Source of the DNA: Leifsonia sp. Leaf264
GTDB taxonomy: Bacteria; Actinomycetota; Actinomycetes; Actinomycetales; Microbacteriaceae
Length of the DNA: 64,000 nt
Direction: 5' to 3'
Assembly: GCF_001422325.1 (NCBI RefSeq)
Contig: NZ_LMMR01000001.1
Span: forward strand, 745,256 to 809,255
The position numbers were made by a program, and so were the translations under genes. Below, in pieces: positions 18,589 to 27,126 of the stretch. The notes under the pieces were generated by a model that saw only the letters and a program-made list of their open reading frames with translations, did not search any database and was not told where the DNA came from. Positions within the stretch are counted from its first letter, which is position 1. Every line of letters starts with the position of its first letter.

Positions 18589-19962
18589 GTGACAGCGTAC
18601 GTCTCGGCCCTCGACCTCTTCTCGATCGGGATCGGCCCCTCCAGTTCCCACACGGTGGGCCCGATGCGGGCCGCACTGCACTTCGCCGACTCGCTCGCCT
18701 CGGACGGAGTGCTCGAGCAGGTCACCAGGATCACCTGCGCCCTCTACGGCTCCCTGGGAGCCACGGGCATCGGCCACGGCACCCCCGATGCCATCGTCGC
18801 CGGACTCGCAGGACTCCGACCCGAGACCTGCGATCCCGCGGCAGTGCACGGCAGCTGGCGGGACACCACCATCGCCGTCAACGGCAGCCATGAGATCGAG
18901 CTCGCCCGGGACGACATCTCCTTCGCGCCGTTCACGCGGCTTCCGGCGCACCCCAACGCGATGACCCTGCAGGCCTGGGGAACGGATGCCGCCCTCCCCG
19001 TCGCCGAGCAGACCTACTACTCCGTCGGCGGCGGGTTCATCCGCCGCGAGGGCGAACAGCCGGCTCCGGCCGCATCGCCCTCGGCCACCCAGCCGTACCC
19101 GTTCTCCTCCTCCGCCATGCTGCTCGCCCTCTGCGAGCAGACCGGGCTGAGCATCGCGCAGATCGCGCGGGCCAACGAGGAGGCCATGCACGGGGCCGAG
19201 GCCCTGGATGCCGGGCTCGACCTCATCTGGGCGTCGATGCTGCAGTGCGTGCTCGCCGGCCTCGAGACCGACGGCGTGCTGCCGGGCGGTCTCGGCGTCA
19301 AGCGCCGAGCATCGGCCGTGCGGGCGCAGCTCGAGGCCTACGAGCAGAGCGGCGATGCGGCCCGCCGCGACACCACGACCGAATGGCTGCACGCTTTCGC
19401 CCTCGCGGTCAACGAGGAGAACGCCTCGGGCGGCCGGGTCGTCACGGCTCCGACCAACGGCGCGGCCGGCATCATCCCGGCCGTCGCGCACTACTACCTG
19501 CGCTTCACTCCGGATGCCTCCCAGGAGGGCATCCGCGACTTCCTGTTGACAGCGGCCGTGATCGGTTCGCTGGTCAAGGCGAATGCGTCGATCTCCGGAG
19601 CCGAGGGCGGCTGCCAGGCCGAGGTCGGCTCGGCGTGCGCGATGGCATCCGGAGCCCTCTGCGCGGTCCTCGGTGGAACACCGCAGCAGATCGAGAACGC
19701 AGCCGAGATCGCCATCGAGCACCATCTCGGCCTCACCTGCGACCCTGTCGGCGGTCTCGTACAGGTGCCGTGCATCGAGCGCAACGCCATCGCATCGTCG
19801 ACCGCCGTCTCGGCGGCCCGCCTCGCCCTGCACGGCGACGGCAGCCACATCGTCTCCCTCGACACCGTCATCGAGACCATGCGCCAGACCGGCCTCGACA
19901 TGAAGACCAAGTACAAGGAGACGAGTCGCGGGGGTCTCGCGGTCAACGTCATCGAGTGCTGA
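18589..19962 (+). CDS. sdaA: L-serine ammonia-lyase (single chain, [4Fe-4S])
   Basis: A 457-residue iron-sulfur enzyme that deaminates L-serine to pyruvate. The N-terminal beta domain starts [27 protein letters not shown]; the C-terminal alpha domain has [19 protein letters not shown] and the cluster cysteines in [18 protein letters not shown] and LTCDPVGG. Both domains are fused as in E. coli SdaA. The GTG at 18589 follows TTGGGAGC and begins the family's conserved N-terminus. A kinase-like gene follows after seven bases and is likely co-transcribed. Confidence 0.95.
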   Translation: MTAYVSALDLFSIGIGPSSSHTVGPMRAALHFADSLASDGVLEQVTRITCALYGSLGATGIGHGTPDAIVAGLAGLRPETCDPAAVHGSWRDTTIAVNGSHEIELARDDISFAPFTRLPAHPNAMTLQAWGTDAALPVAEQTYYSVGGGFIRREGEQPAPAASPSATQPYPFSSSAMLLALCEQTGLSIAQIARANEEAMHGAEALDAGLDLIWASMLQCVLAGLETDGVLPGGLGVKRRASAVRAQLEAYEQSGDAARRDTTTEWLHAFALAVNEENASGGRVVTAPTNGAAGIIPAVAHYYLRFTPDASQEGIRDFLLTAAVIGSLVKANASISGAEGGCQAEVGSACAMASGALCAVLGGTPQQIENAAEIAIEHHLGLTCDPVGGLVQVPCIERNAIASSTAVSAARLALHGDGSHIVSLDTVIETMRQTGLDMKTKYKETSRGGLAVNVIEC

Positions 19963-19969
19963 GCCCGCG

Positions 19970-20875
19970 ATGACGCAGGGCCGGATGCACGACGACCAAC
20001 TCCCCGTCGACGCGAAACTCGTGCGCAGACTCGTCGCCGAGCAGTTCCCGGCCTGGGCCCGGCTGCCGGTGACGCCTCTCGCCACCGGCACGGTCAACGC
20101 CATGTTCAGGCTCGGCGACCAGATGGTGGTGCGCCTGCCCGTCGTCGAGCGGGCGGCCGACGACATCGTCTTCGAGCGCCGCTGGCTGCCGGTGCTCGGC
20201 GCGGAGCTCGCCGTGCCGATTCCCCGGGTGCTGGCCGCGGGTGTTCCGAGCCCCGACTACCCGTGCCCCTGGCTGGTGCTCACCTGGCTGCCCGGTATCA
20301 CCCCGACGCCAGGCGCCATCGAGGCCGCAGGCACCTCAGCGCTGGTCGCGGACGTCGCCGCCCTCCTGACGGCCCTGCGCCGCATCGACACGACGGATGC
20401 GCCGCCCGGCTACCGCAGCGGTTCGTTCCACGGGCTCGATTCCGCTGCACGGACGAGCCTCACGGCGGTGTCCGATCTCGTCGACACCCCGCTGCTGCTG
20501 CGCCTCTGGGACGATGCCCTCGACGCGCCGGCCTGGTCGGGCCCTCCAGTCTGGACGCATGGCGACCTGCTCAGCGGCAACCTCCTCGTGCACGACCCTG
20601 GCGGCGGGCCAGGCGGGCTCAGCGGCGTGCTCGACTTCGCCTGCGCCGGGGTGGGCGACCCGGCCTGCGACCTGCTGGCCGCCTGGAGCATCCTGCCGGC
20701 GGATGCCCGAGCCGAACTGCGGGACGTGCTCGGCGTCGACGACCACACCTGGCGGCGAGGTCGCGGCTGGGCCATCGCCCAGGCGTCAATCGCGCTCGCC
20801 TACTACCGCGACACGTTCCCGCAGATGGCCGTCACCTCGGCGCACATGCTGCGCGAGGTGGCGGAGTCAGTCTGA
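19970..20875 (+). CDS. Aminoglycoside phosphotransferase (APH) family kinase-like protein
   Basis: A 301-residue protein of the APH/ChoK kinase fold. It has MVVRLPV in the ATP-binding strand, WLVLTWLPGITP at the hinge, the catalytic loop THGDLLSGNLLV (Asp near residue 198) and the metal site GVLDFACAGVGDPACDL. Family members phosphorylate aminoglycosides, macrolides, choline or sugars; a resistance role should not be assumed. It follows sdaA after seven bases. Its last nine bases overlap the convergent small membrane protein gene. Confidence 0.85.
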   Translation: MTQGRMHDDQLPVDAKLVRRLVAEQFPAWARLPVTPLATGTVNAMFRLGDQMVVRLPVVERAADDIVFERRWLPVLGAELAVPIPRVLAAGVPSPDYPCPWLVLTWLPGITPTPGAIEAAGTSALVADVAALLTALRRIDTTDAPPGYRSGSFHGLDSAARTSLTAVSDLVDTPLLLRLWDDALDAPAWSGPPVWTHGDLLSGNLLVHDPGGGPGGLSGVLDFACAGVGDPACDLLAAWSILPADARAELRDVLGVDDHTWRRGRGWAIAQASIALAYYRDTFPQMAVTSAHMLREVAESV

Positions 20876-21172
20876 AGCCGTCGTCCGCGTGCGTCGACCG
20901 ATGAGGAAGCCGGCACTGAACGCCACGACCAGCAGCCCGACGGTGAGCGCGAGCGCGCCCCAGATCGTCGTGGGCGAGAGCAACGACATCGACGGCAGGA
21001 ACACGCTCTGGTCGAGGGGCTGATAGGCGAACCAGCCGAACGAGGCCGCCGGAGCCGGAACCAGCAGGGCGATCATGCCGATGAGGGCGACGATGCCGCC
21101 GGCGATGGCCACGGCCGACCAGATGCGGAACCACGCCGGCGGCGTGGTGGACGGCTGGTTCTGCTCGGTCAT
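20867..21172 (-). CDS. Small two-helix membrane protein, unknown function
   Basis: A 101-residue protein with a short Pro-rich cytoplasmic head and two hydrophobic segments (about residues 17-42 and 66-91) flanking a loop of about 24 residues, then a basic tail (GRRTRTT). No family recognised. Coding quality is supported by strong third-position GC and by its fit between the neighbours. Its stop overlaps the kinase stop region by nine bases. Confidence 0.65.
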   Translation of the reverse strand: MTEQNQPSTTPPAWFRIWSAVAIAGGIVALIGMIALLVPAPAASFGWFAYQPLDQSVFLPSMSLLSPTTIWGALALTVGLLVVAFSAGFLIGRRTRTTASD

Positions 21173-21251
21173 GCGCCCAGTGTACGGACACGTGTGACGC
21201 AGGGTTGCGGTCCCGATCGCGAGCCGCGAAGCTCCGGGTTAGCGTGGCGGC

Positions 21252-22163
21252 ATGTCGAACGACAACAGCACACGCCTTCTCGCCCCGTCCACTCCGCTCG
21301 CCTCGACGCAGTGGCTCGCCGACCACCTGGGCACCGACGGCCTCGTCGTGCTCGACGCGACGGTGCTCGACGTCGCCTCCCCCGCCGGCGGACGCACGTG
21401 GTTGAGCGGCTACGACCAGTACCTGGTGGAGGGCCACATCCCCGGGGCGCTGTTCGCCGAGGTGCTCGAGGAGTTCTCCGACCCGTCGGGCCGCTTCGCG
21501 TTCACCCGCCCCAGCGCCGAGCAGTTCAGCAGCGCCGTCGCAGGTCTCGGCATCGGAACCGCTTCGAGGGTCGTCGTCTACGACACCTCCATCGGCCAGT
21601 GGGCCTCGCGCCTGTGGTGGCTGTTCCGCTCCTTCGGCTTCGAGAACGTCTCGGTGCTCGACGGCGGCCTCACGAACTGGCGGGCCGGCGAGCGCCCGCT
21701 CGAGTTCGGGCATGTCGCAGCGGGTTCGGTGACCCCGGATGCCGCCTTCCAAGCGACGGCCATCCCCGGGTTCTGGGCCGACAAGGCCGACGTCGAGGCT
21801 GTCCTCGCCGGGGAGCGCGCAGCGACCCTCGTGTGCTCGCTGCCGCCGAGCGACTTCGCCGGCGAGACCGGGGCCCGTTCGCGGCTCGGACACATCCCCG
21901 GCAGCGTCAACGTGCCATCGGGTCGACTCGTCCAGCGCGAGGACCGCACCCTCCTGCGCGGAGACGCGTTGGCCGAGCGGTTGGCACCCGCGACGGCATC
22001 CGAGGATCCCGTCATCCTCTACTGCGGCGCGGGCATCGCCGCGACTCTCGGCGCTCTCGCGCTCACCCTCGAGGGTCGCACGGCGGTCGCCGTGTACGAC
22101 GGGTCGCTGGGCGAGTGGTCGGCCGATGCCGACGCTCCGCTGGTCACGGCAGCCGCCGGCTGA
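21252..22163 (+). CDS. Two-domain thiosulfate/3-mercaptopyruvate sulfurtransferase
   Basis: A 303-residue protein with two rhodanese domains. The N-terminal inactive domain contains YLVEGHIPGALFAE and SVLDGGLTNWRAGERPLE; the C-terminal domain has GHIPGSVNVPSGRL and the active-site Cys in VILYCGAGIAAT (near residue 257). The loop CGAGIAAT is closer to mercaptopyruvate sulfurtransferase-like than classic thiosulfate loops, but substrate cannot be fixed by eye. The C-terminus is convergent with the FAD enzyme gene, with a three-base gap. Confidence 0.92.
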   Translation: MSNDNSTRLLAPSTPLASTQWLADHLGTDGLVVLDATVLDVASPAGGRTWLSGYDQYLVEGHIPGALFAEVLEEFSDPSGRFAFTRPSAEQFSSAVAGLGIGTASRVVVYDTSIGQWASRLWWLFRSFGFENVSVLDGGLTNWRAGERPLEFGHVAAGSVTPDAAFQATAIPGFWADKADVEAVLAGERAATLVCSLPPSDFAGETGARSRLGHIPGSVNVPSGRLVQREDRTLLRGDALAERLAPATASEDPVILYCGAGIAATLGALALTLEGRTAVAVYDGSLGEWSADADAPLVTAAAG

Positions 22164-22166
22164 GGT

Positions 22167-23285
22167 TCACAACCAGCGCATCGTGAACGCCCGCGCCACC
22201 AGGGCACGCGTCGGCGGCACGGCGAGGGAGCGCACCAACGCATTCCGGGCACCCAGTCGCATGCCGGACACGGGCTTGCCCATGCCCATGTTGAAGGCCG
22301 CCTGTCGTGATGCCATCGCCGCCGAGCGCCGACGGTCCCGGTCGTAGCGCCCGAGCGATTCGGTGTCGCCGCCGAGGGCCGCGGTCAGGGCGGGTGCCAG
22401 CATCCGCGCGTCGAGCCAGCCCAGGTTCATGCCCTGTCCGCCGATCGGACTGATCTCGTGAGCGGCGTCACCGACCAGGGCGACCCGTCCGACGGCCATG
22501 CTCGTCGCCAGGTGCTGACGCACGGAGAAGGCGCTCACGGCTCCAGGGCCCGGCGTCGTGCGCATCCCCGTGCGCTCCTCGATGAGCTCGGCGAGCTGCT
22601 GTGACGTGACGCCCGTCCATTCCCGATCGGTCATCGCCACCCATCGGCGTTCGCCGTGAGGCAGCGGGAACGACTCGACCACCCCGCCGCGCTCGAAGAA
22701 CAGCAGGGCCCTCTCCCCGTGACCCGTGTCATCGGGGAAGTCGGCCATCACGTAGTCCACCCTGTCGCCGCGAGCGAGCCACTGGATCCCGGATGCCGCC
22801 CGCACGACGCTGCGCGACCCGTCGGCGCCGATCACGAACGACGCGGCGACAGCACTCCCGTCGTCGAGCACGACATCGACGCCGTCGCTGCGCTGCAGCA
22901 CTCCCGTCACCCGAACACCCCGCCGCACCGCATCGGGGGCGAGCTGGCGCAGCCTGTGCCGGAGCAGCGCCTCGGTCTCGCGCTGCGGCAGCGAGAGCAC
23001 GAACGGATACGCCGCACCGGCCTCGGCGAAGTCGAGGCTGCCGAGCATGCGCCCGTCGCAGCGCACCTCGCCGGCCGTGATCGGGACTCCCCTGCCGATG
23101 GCGTCGTCGGCGATGCCGGCCGACTCGAGCACGCCCAGAGCCGGCGGGTGGATGCCGATGGCCCGCGAATGCGCCGAGCCGTCGACGCGCGCCTCGAGCA
23201 CGACGACATCGACGCCCCGCTGCGCCAGCAGGACGGCCAGCAGCAGCCCGACCGGACCGCCTCCGACCACGACGACCTCAGGCAT
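22167..23285 (-). CDS. FAD-dependent aromatic hydroxylase-like monooxygenase, type III PKS operon
   Basis: A 372-residue flavoprotein of the p-hydroxybenzoate hydroxylase fold. It has the dinucleotide motif VVVGGGPVGLLLAVLLAQRG at the start, the mid-protein FVIGADGSRSVVR (near residue 148) and the FAD ribityl motif VALVGDAAHEISPIGGQGMN (near 275). These enzymes hydroxylate phenols, often resorcinols, using NAD(P)H. It is the last gene of the operon after the type III PKS and methyltransferase and overlaps the latter by eight bases. The likely job is to oxidise the methylated polyketide ring, possibly to a quinone. Confidence 0.9.
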   Translation of the reverse strand: MPEVVVVGGGPVGLLLAVLLAQRGVDVVVLEARVDGSAHSRAIGIHPPALGVLESAGIADDAIGRGVPITAGEVRCDGRMLGSLDFAEAGAAYPFVLSLPQRETEALLRHRLRQLAPDAVRRGVRVTGVLQRSDGVDVVLDDGSAVAASFVIGADGSRSVVRAASGIQWLARGDRVDYVMADFPDDTGHGERALLFFERGGVVESFPLPHGERRWVAMTDREWTGVTSQQLAELIEERTGMRTTPGPGAVSAFSVRQHLATSMAVGRVALVGDAAHEISPIGGQGMNLGWLDARMLAPALTAALGGDTESLGRYDRDRRRSAAMASRQAAFNMGMGKPVSGMRLGARNALVRSLAVPPTRALVARAFTMRWL

Positions 23286-23982
23286 CCGTCACCCCGGCAT
23301 CGTGTTCCAGCACGTAGCCGAACGGTCCCCGGGGCACGGCCCGCCAGCCCGGCGGAACCGCCGCATCGAGCTCGGACGGGGTAAACGAACGACGAACCGA
23401 TCTCATGCCGTCCGACCGGATGTAGGAGTCATGGAAGAAGGGCGCCGTCAGTATGCCGAATCCGGCATATGCAATTAAGGACCGGGTGATGTCGGCGTGC
23501 ATGGACCGGGGGGCGAGCTTCTCGCTGTCGAGGAGGAGGCCGCCGAGTTCGGCCGCAGTGAGATGGTGCAGCAGGTGGTTCGACACCACGACGTCGAAGC
23601 GCTCCCCTGCCCTGACGAGTTCCGCGCTGAAGGCACGGCGGAACTCCACTCCGCGCATCGGTGGCAGCGCCTCAGCGTAGGCGGCGGCCCGCGGGTCGGG
23701 ATCGATGCCCGTCACGCGCAGCCGCAGGCCGTCTCGGGCCGCCCAGCGCGCCAGGGCGCGCGTCAGGTCGCCGCCGCCGGATCCCACGTCGAGCACCCTC
23801 GTGACGACCGTCGTCGACAGCAGCGGACGGATGCCGCGTCGGTAGATCCCGTGCCACCCCGAGAACACGGCGTTGACGGCGGCGAACTGCGCGTAGGTGT
23901 TCTCCAGCAGCCGCGGGTCGCAGTCCGGCGCATCCATCAGCTCGCTGAGGTCGGTGGCGCGCCGCCGCAGGTCGGGTACCAC
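23278..23982 (-). CDS. Class I SAM methyltransferase, type III PKS operon
   Basis: A 234-residue methyltransferase. The SAM-binding motif I is VLDVGSGGGDLTRALARWAA (near residues 63-82), followed by TGIDPDPRAAAYAEAL and the motif FDVVVSNHLLHHL. The N-terminal helix cap (LMDAPDCDPRLLENTYAQF) is shared with small-molecule methyltransferases found next to type III PKS genes. It starts at a GTG directly after the PKS stop codon and overlaps the hydroxylase gene. It most likely O- or C-methylates the polyketide product. Confidence 0.88.
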   Translation of the reverse strand: MVPDLRRRATDLSELMDAPDCDPRLLENTYAQFAAVNAVFSGWHGIYRRGIRPLLSTTVVTRVLDVGSGGGDLTRALARWAARDGLRLRVTGIDPDPRAAAYAEALPPMRGVEFRRAFSAELVRAGERFDVVVSNHLLHHLTAAELGGLLLDSEKLAPRSMHADITRSLIAYAGFGILTAPFFHDSYIRSDGMRSVRRSFTPSELDAAVPPGWRAVPRGPFGYVLEHDAGVTDA

Positions 23983-25110
23983 CTAGCCCTCGAGCACAGT
24001 GAGCAGGCCCGTCTCCACGGTGAGGCCCGGCCCGAACGCCATCGCGAGCACGCGGTCTCCCGGGGCTGTCGTGCCGTCGAGGATGTTGCGCAGCACGAAG
24101 GCGATCGTGGCACTCGACATGTTGCCGTAGTCGCGCAGGGTCTCCCGTGCCGGCACCAATTGCGCCTCGCTGAGCGCGAGCTTCGACTCCACCTTGTCGA
24201 GGATGCTGCGCCCACCCGGGTGGATCGCCCAGTGCGCCACGGCCCCGGCGGGATCGGCGAGGAGAGCAGGCTCGGGTGCCAGCAGGGGCGCGATGGCGCT
24301 CTCGATGTGCTCGTCGATGATGTGCGGAACGTAGGTCGACAGGATCATCTCGAAGCCGTTGTCGCCGATCTTCCAGGCCATGTCGGCCTCGCCGACCGGA
24401 GTGATGACGGTCTCGAAGCGGTCGAGTCCGAAGGCGAGTTCGCCGGGCGCCGGCATCCGGTTGCTGACGATGCCGGCACCGGCCCCGTCGGCGAACAACG
24501 ACGACGCCACGATGGTGTCGGGATCGTTGGAGGACCGCAGGTGCAGAGTGCACAGCTCCGCCGTGACCACGAGCACCACGGCGTCGGCGTCGGCCTGGAC
24601 GAGCTGCTTGGCCAGCCGCAGCGCCGGCATGGTGGCGTAGCAGCCCATGAAGCCCAGGTGGAAGCGCTGCACGGCCAGGTCGAGTCCGAGTTCGCGCACG
24701 AGCATGTAGTCGGGCCCCGGTGCGTAGAAGCCCGTGCAGCTGACGGTGATGACGTGCGTGACGTCGGATGCCGCCACGTCATCGAGGGCGTCGAGCGCAA
24801 GCCGACCGGCCTCCACGTAGAGCTTGGTCGCCTCGCGGATGTAGAGCTCGTTGCGCACCTTGGTACCCGGCATGAGCAGTTCGCCGGTCGCCGGGTCGAA
24901 GAACTCGCGATCGCCGTCGACCTCGTCGAAGGTGAGCTCCTCGATCACGGTGTGACGGGTCTCGATCCCCGAGACGTTGAACGAGGTCGGCACTATGCGC
25001 TGAGCGAGCCTGGAGAGTCCGGGCTGCGCCGCGAACACGTCACGCACCTGTTCCTGGATGAGCACTGTCGGAGGAACTGCGGTGCGGAGACCGCGCAGGG
25101 TGACTGTCAT
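23983..25110 (-). CDS. Type III polyketide synthase (chalcone/alkylresorcinol synthase family)
   Basis: A 375-residue homodimer-type ketosynthase that condenses an acyl-CoA starter with malonyl units and cyclises the chain without an acyl carrier protein. The catalytic triad is clear: Cys125 in VSCTGFYAPGPD, His297 in WAIHPGGRSILD and Asn330 in DYGNMSSATIAF. The starter and ring size cannot be told from sequence alone, but the methyltransferase plus FAD hydroxylase context resembles the Streptomyces srs phenolic-lipid operon. It is the first gene of a three-gene operon, all overlapping or abutting. Confidence 0.95.
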   Translation of the reverse strand: MTVTLRGLRTAVPPTVLIQEQVRDVFAAQPGLSRLAQRIVPTSFNVSGIETRHTVIEELTFDEVDGDREFFDPATGELLMPGTKVRNELYIREATKLYVEAGRLALDALDDVAASDVTHVITVSCTGFYAPGPDYMLVRELGLDLAVQRFHLGFMGCYATMPALRLAKQLVQADADAVVLVVTAELCTLHLRSSNDPDTIVASSLFADGAGAGIVSNRMPAPGELAFGLDRFETVITPVGEADMAWKIGDNGFEMILSTYVPHIIDEHIESAIAPLLAPEPALLADPAGAVAHWAIHPGGRSILDKVESKLALSEAQLVPARETLRDYGNMSSATIAFVLRNILDGTTAPGDRVLAMAFGPGLTVETGLLTVLEG

Positions 25111-25183
25111 GGGTCAGTCTAGGCACGCCGCGAGGCGGCGCGTCGAGGCCTTGCGGTCGACTCGCAGGAACCCTGGGATCCGC

Positions 25184-25660
25184 TCAGCACTCGCAGGAGA
25201 TGCCGGCGACCGACGTCGAGAGCCCGGTCGCTCGCGGCCCGACGAGCTCGTCGACCTCACGGCGTACGGTGCCGATGGCCGTCTCGACGGGGTAGCCCTC
25301 GCGGGCCCAGTACTCGAATCCACCGATCATCAGCTGAACCTCGTAGCCGAGGATCGCGAGCGCGAGGGCGGCCTTGTCGCCGCCGTTGCAACCCGGGCTC
25401 CAGCAGTACACGACGAAGCGCGTGCCTGCCGGGTAGCGCGCCGGCACCTCCTCGGGGATGCGAGCAGTCGGCAGGTGGACGGCGCCGGCGGCGTGTCCCT
25501 GGTCCCAGGCCGCCTGACCGCGCGTGTCGATCAGCACGAAGTCGGCGCCCTCCTGCATGGCGACGAAGACGTCGCTCGCGTCGGTCTCGAGGGCGAGCTT
25601 CGCGCGGAAGTGCTCGACGGCGAGGGTGTTCGGGGTGGTGCTGAGCAGAGTGTCGGTCAT
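25184..25660 (-). CDS. Rhodanese-domain protein with CWSPGCNGG active site
   Basis: A 158-residue protein with one rhodanese domain (residues 30-125). Conserved elements are FVLIDTRGQAAWDQGHAAGAVHLP, the active-site region VVYCWSPGCNGGDKAALALA (near residue 84) with two cysteines, and MIGGFEYWAREGYPVE. A further Cys pair ends the protein (SCEC). The extra cysteines may handle thiols or metal, which is inference. It lies 73 bases upstream of the type III PKS gene on the same strand, so co-transcription is possible. Confidence 0.87.
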   Translation of the reverse strand: MTDTLLSTTPNTLAVEHFRAKLALETDASDVFVAMQEGADFVLIDTRGQAAWDQGHAAGAVHLPTARIPEEVPARYPAGTRFVVYCWSPGCNGGDKAALALAILGYEVQLMIGGFEYWAREGYPVETAIGTVRREVDELVGPRATGLSTSVAGISCEC

Positions 25661-25784
25661 GCATCAAGGGTGACTGATGGGTTCCGTCCGCGCGCGCTGT
25701 CGGCTGCCGACGATCCACGATTTCGCGCCAGAGTCGCATCCGCGATCCTTGACACCGGTTCGCGGGGCGGAGTATCCATGCACG

Positions 25785-26072
25785 ATGACGTCCGGGGAGA
25801 TCGTGACAGCCAGGCACATCGTCATCCGCGGTGGCGTGCAGGGGGTCGGCTTCCGCTGGTTCGCCCGTGAAGAGGCGGGACGGCTCGGGGTGGCCGGCTG
25901 GATCCGGAACAGCGGCGACGGCAGCGTCGAGGCCGTGATCGAGGGGACGGATGCGGCCCTGGAGGCGATGCTCGCGTGGCTGCGGGTCGGCCCGCCTGCG
26001 GCATCCGTCACAGCAGTCGACGTGACCGATGCCGTTCCCTCGGGCTCCCGCGGCTTCCGCATCGACCGCTGA
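25785..26072 (+). CDS. acyP: Acylphosphatase
   Basis: A 95-residue alpha-beta sandwich enzyme that hydrolyses acyl phosphates. The active-site signature is VIRGGVQGVGFRWFAREEAGRLGVAGWIRNSGDGSVEAVIEG in essence: GGVQGVGFR supplies the phosphate loop and Arg, and GWIRNSGDGSVE the catalytic Asn. Two starts are possible: ATG 25785, or GTG 25803 which gives 89 residues and is preceded by GGGGAG. A GC hairpin follows the stop. Confidence 0.92.
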   Translation: MTSGEIVTARHIVIRGGVQGVGFRWFAREEAGRLGVAGWIRNSGDGSVEAVIEGTDAALEAMLAWLRVGPPAASVTAVDVTDAVPSGSRGFRIDR

Positions 26073-26097
26073 GCCCGGTGCCTCTGGAGAGCCGGGC
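26073..26097 (+). terminator. Terminator-like hairpin after acyP
   Basis: GCCCGG at 26073-26078 pairs with CCGGGC at 26092-26097 directly after the acyP stop codon. No T-tract follows, which is common in this GC range. Confidence 0.5.
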
Positions 26098-26241
26098 CTC
26101 GTGTTTCGGGACTGTGAACGTGCTGGTCGGCCCGCTGACAGGAGCTGCCTGCGTCCGTAGGATGCGAAGTGGAACGTGGAATGCCGCTGACAGCGTCAAC
26201 ACCCGTCGGCGCTCGGTGACCACAGTCTGGGGAGAGCGCTG

Positions 26242-26664
26242 ATGATGGACATGACGATGCAGATGATGGAGATGCACTCGGCCGAGTCGTCGATGCCCGG
26301 GATGGACATGACGCTGATGGCTGAATGTATCGAGGCCTGTTCCGCCTGCGAACAGGCCTGCACCATGTGCGCCAGTTGCATGATGGGCGAGGGCACGGCG
26401 ATGCACATGGAGATGTGCATGAACACCGCCGACATGTGCAACACGATGATGCGGATGATGCTGCGTCCGAGCGGCATGATGATGGATTCGATGATGCGGA
26501 TGCTCGACGCCACCATGATGCAGTGCCGGATGTGCGCCGACGAGTGCATGAAGCACGCCGACATGCACGAGGACTGCCGCGTCTGCGCCGAAGCCTGCCG
26601 TCAGGCCGCGATGGCGTGCGAGAAGATGATGGACTCGATGCAGAAGATGATGGCGGAGGGCTAG
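26242..26664 (+). CDS. Met/Cys-rich four-helix copper-storage-like protein (Csp/DUF326)
   Basis: A 140-residue protein containing 40 Met and 15 Cys by my count. The repeated CxxxC spacing along predicted helices (ECIEACSACEQACTMC, CADECMKH, CRVCAEACRQAAMACEK) matches the DUF326/copper storage protein family, in which Cys lining a four-helix bundle binds many Cu(I) ions. The N-terminal 26 residues are Met-rich (MMDMTMQMMEM) rather than a signal peptide, so it is probably cytosolic or the Met segment is an added copper site. ATG 26242 follows GGGGAGAGCGCTG. Its stop shares bases with the stop of the convergent gene. Confidence 0.87.
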   Translation: MMDMTMQMMEMHSAESSMPGMDMTLMAECIEACSACEQACTMCASCMMGEGTAMHMEMCMNTADMCNTMMRMMLRPSGMMMDSMMRMLDATMMQCRMCADECMKHADMHEDCRVCAEACRQAAMACEKMMDSMQKMMAEG

Positions 26665-26993
26665 GCCCCGGCGGCCACCAGCACGCTGACGCGCGCGTGC
26701 CCGATCGACAGCACGTCGTAGACGCCGTGCAGGGCTACGGGCTGCCCGATGTCCACCCGCGCGGTGAGGTCCTCGTGATGCCACGCCCACACACGCTCCC
26801 CGGTCTCGAACAGGTCGACGGCGATCCAGCCGTCGGAGTCGACGTGAGCCACGAAGGCGTCGCGCCACTTGCTCGGCGTCGCGTTCGCCGCGCGTTCGCG
26901 GATGGGGCTGATCGCGTGGCCGGCACCGTGGGTCTCGCAGGTCTCGGAAACGCATGTCATGACCCGCTGCACTCCAGGCTTGAGATTCGACAT
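26661..26993 (-). CDS. Conserved-looking hypothetical protein, 110 residues
   Basis: No family recognised. The protein has three Cys and several His in its first 30 residues (VMTCVSETCETHGAGHA), then a compact beta-rich domain (AFVAHVDSDGWIAVDLFETGERVWAWHHEDLTA). The ATG at 26993 is preceded by GGAGG at a good distance. It is convergent with the copper-storage-like gene and the two stop codons overlap by three bases inside a short GGGC/GCCC dyad. A metal-linked role is only a guess from the Cys/His head and neighbour. Confidence 0.68.
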   Translation of the reverse strand: MSNLKPGVQRVMTCVSETCETHGAGHAISPIRERAANATPSKWRDAFVAHVDSDGWIAVDLFETGERVWAWHHEDLTARVDIGQPVALHGVYDVLSIGHARVSVLVAAGA

Positions 26994-27126
26994 CACGTTC
27001 CTCCGTTCCCCGGCTCGAGCCCCCGCTGGTGCGGCGGGCTGGTTCTTCGAGGGTAAGGAGGGGTGGCGCCGGAGTCACGCGCCCCTGTCACACGCCGCAA
27101 CACGTGTTCCCGCCGAGGCCGGCCTG

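Noticed and set aside
25111-25183. GC-rich hairpin between rhodanese and type III PKS genes as a terminator
   Set aside because: The stem is short and imperfect and does not clearly separate the genes.
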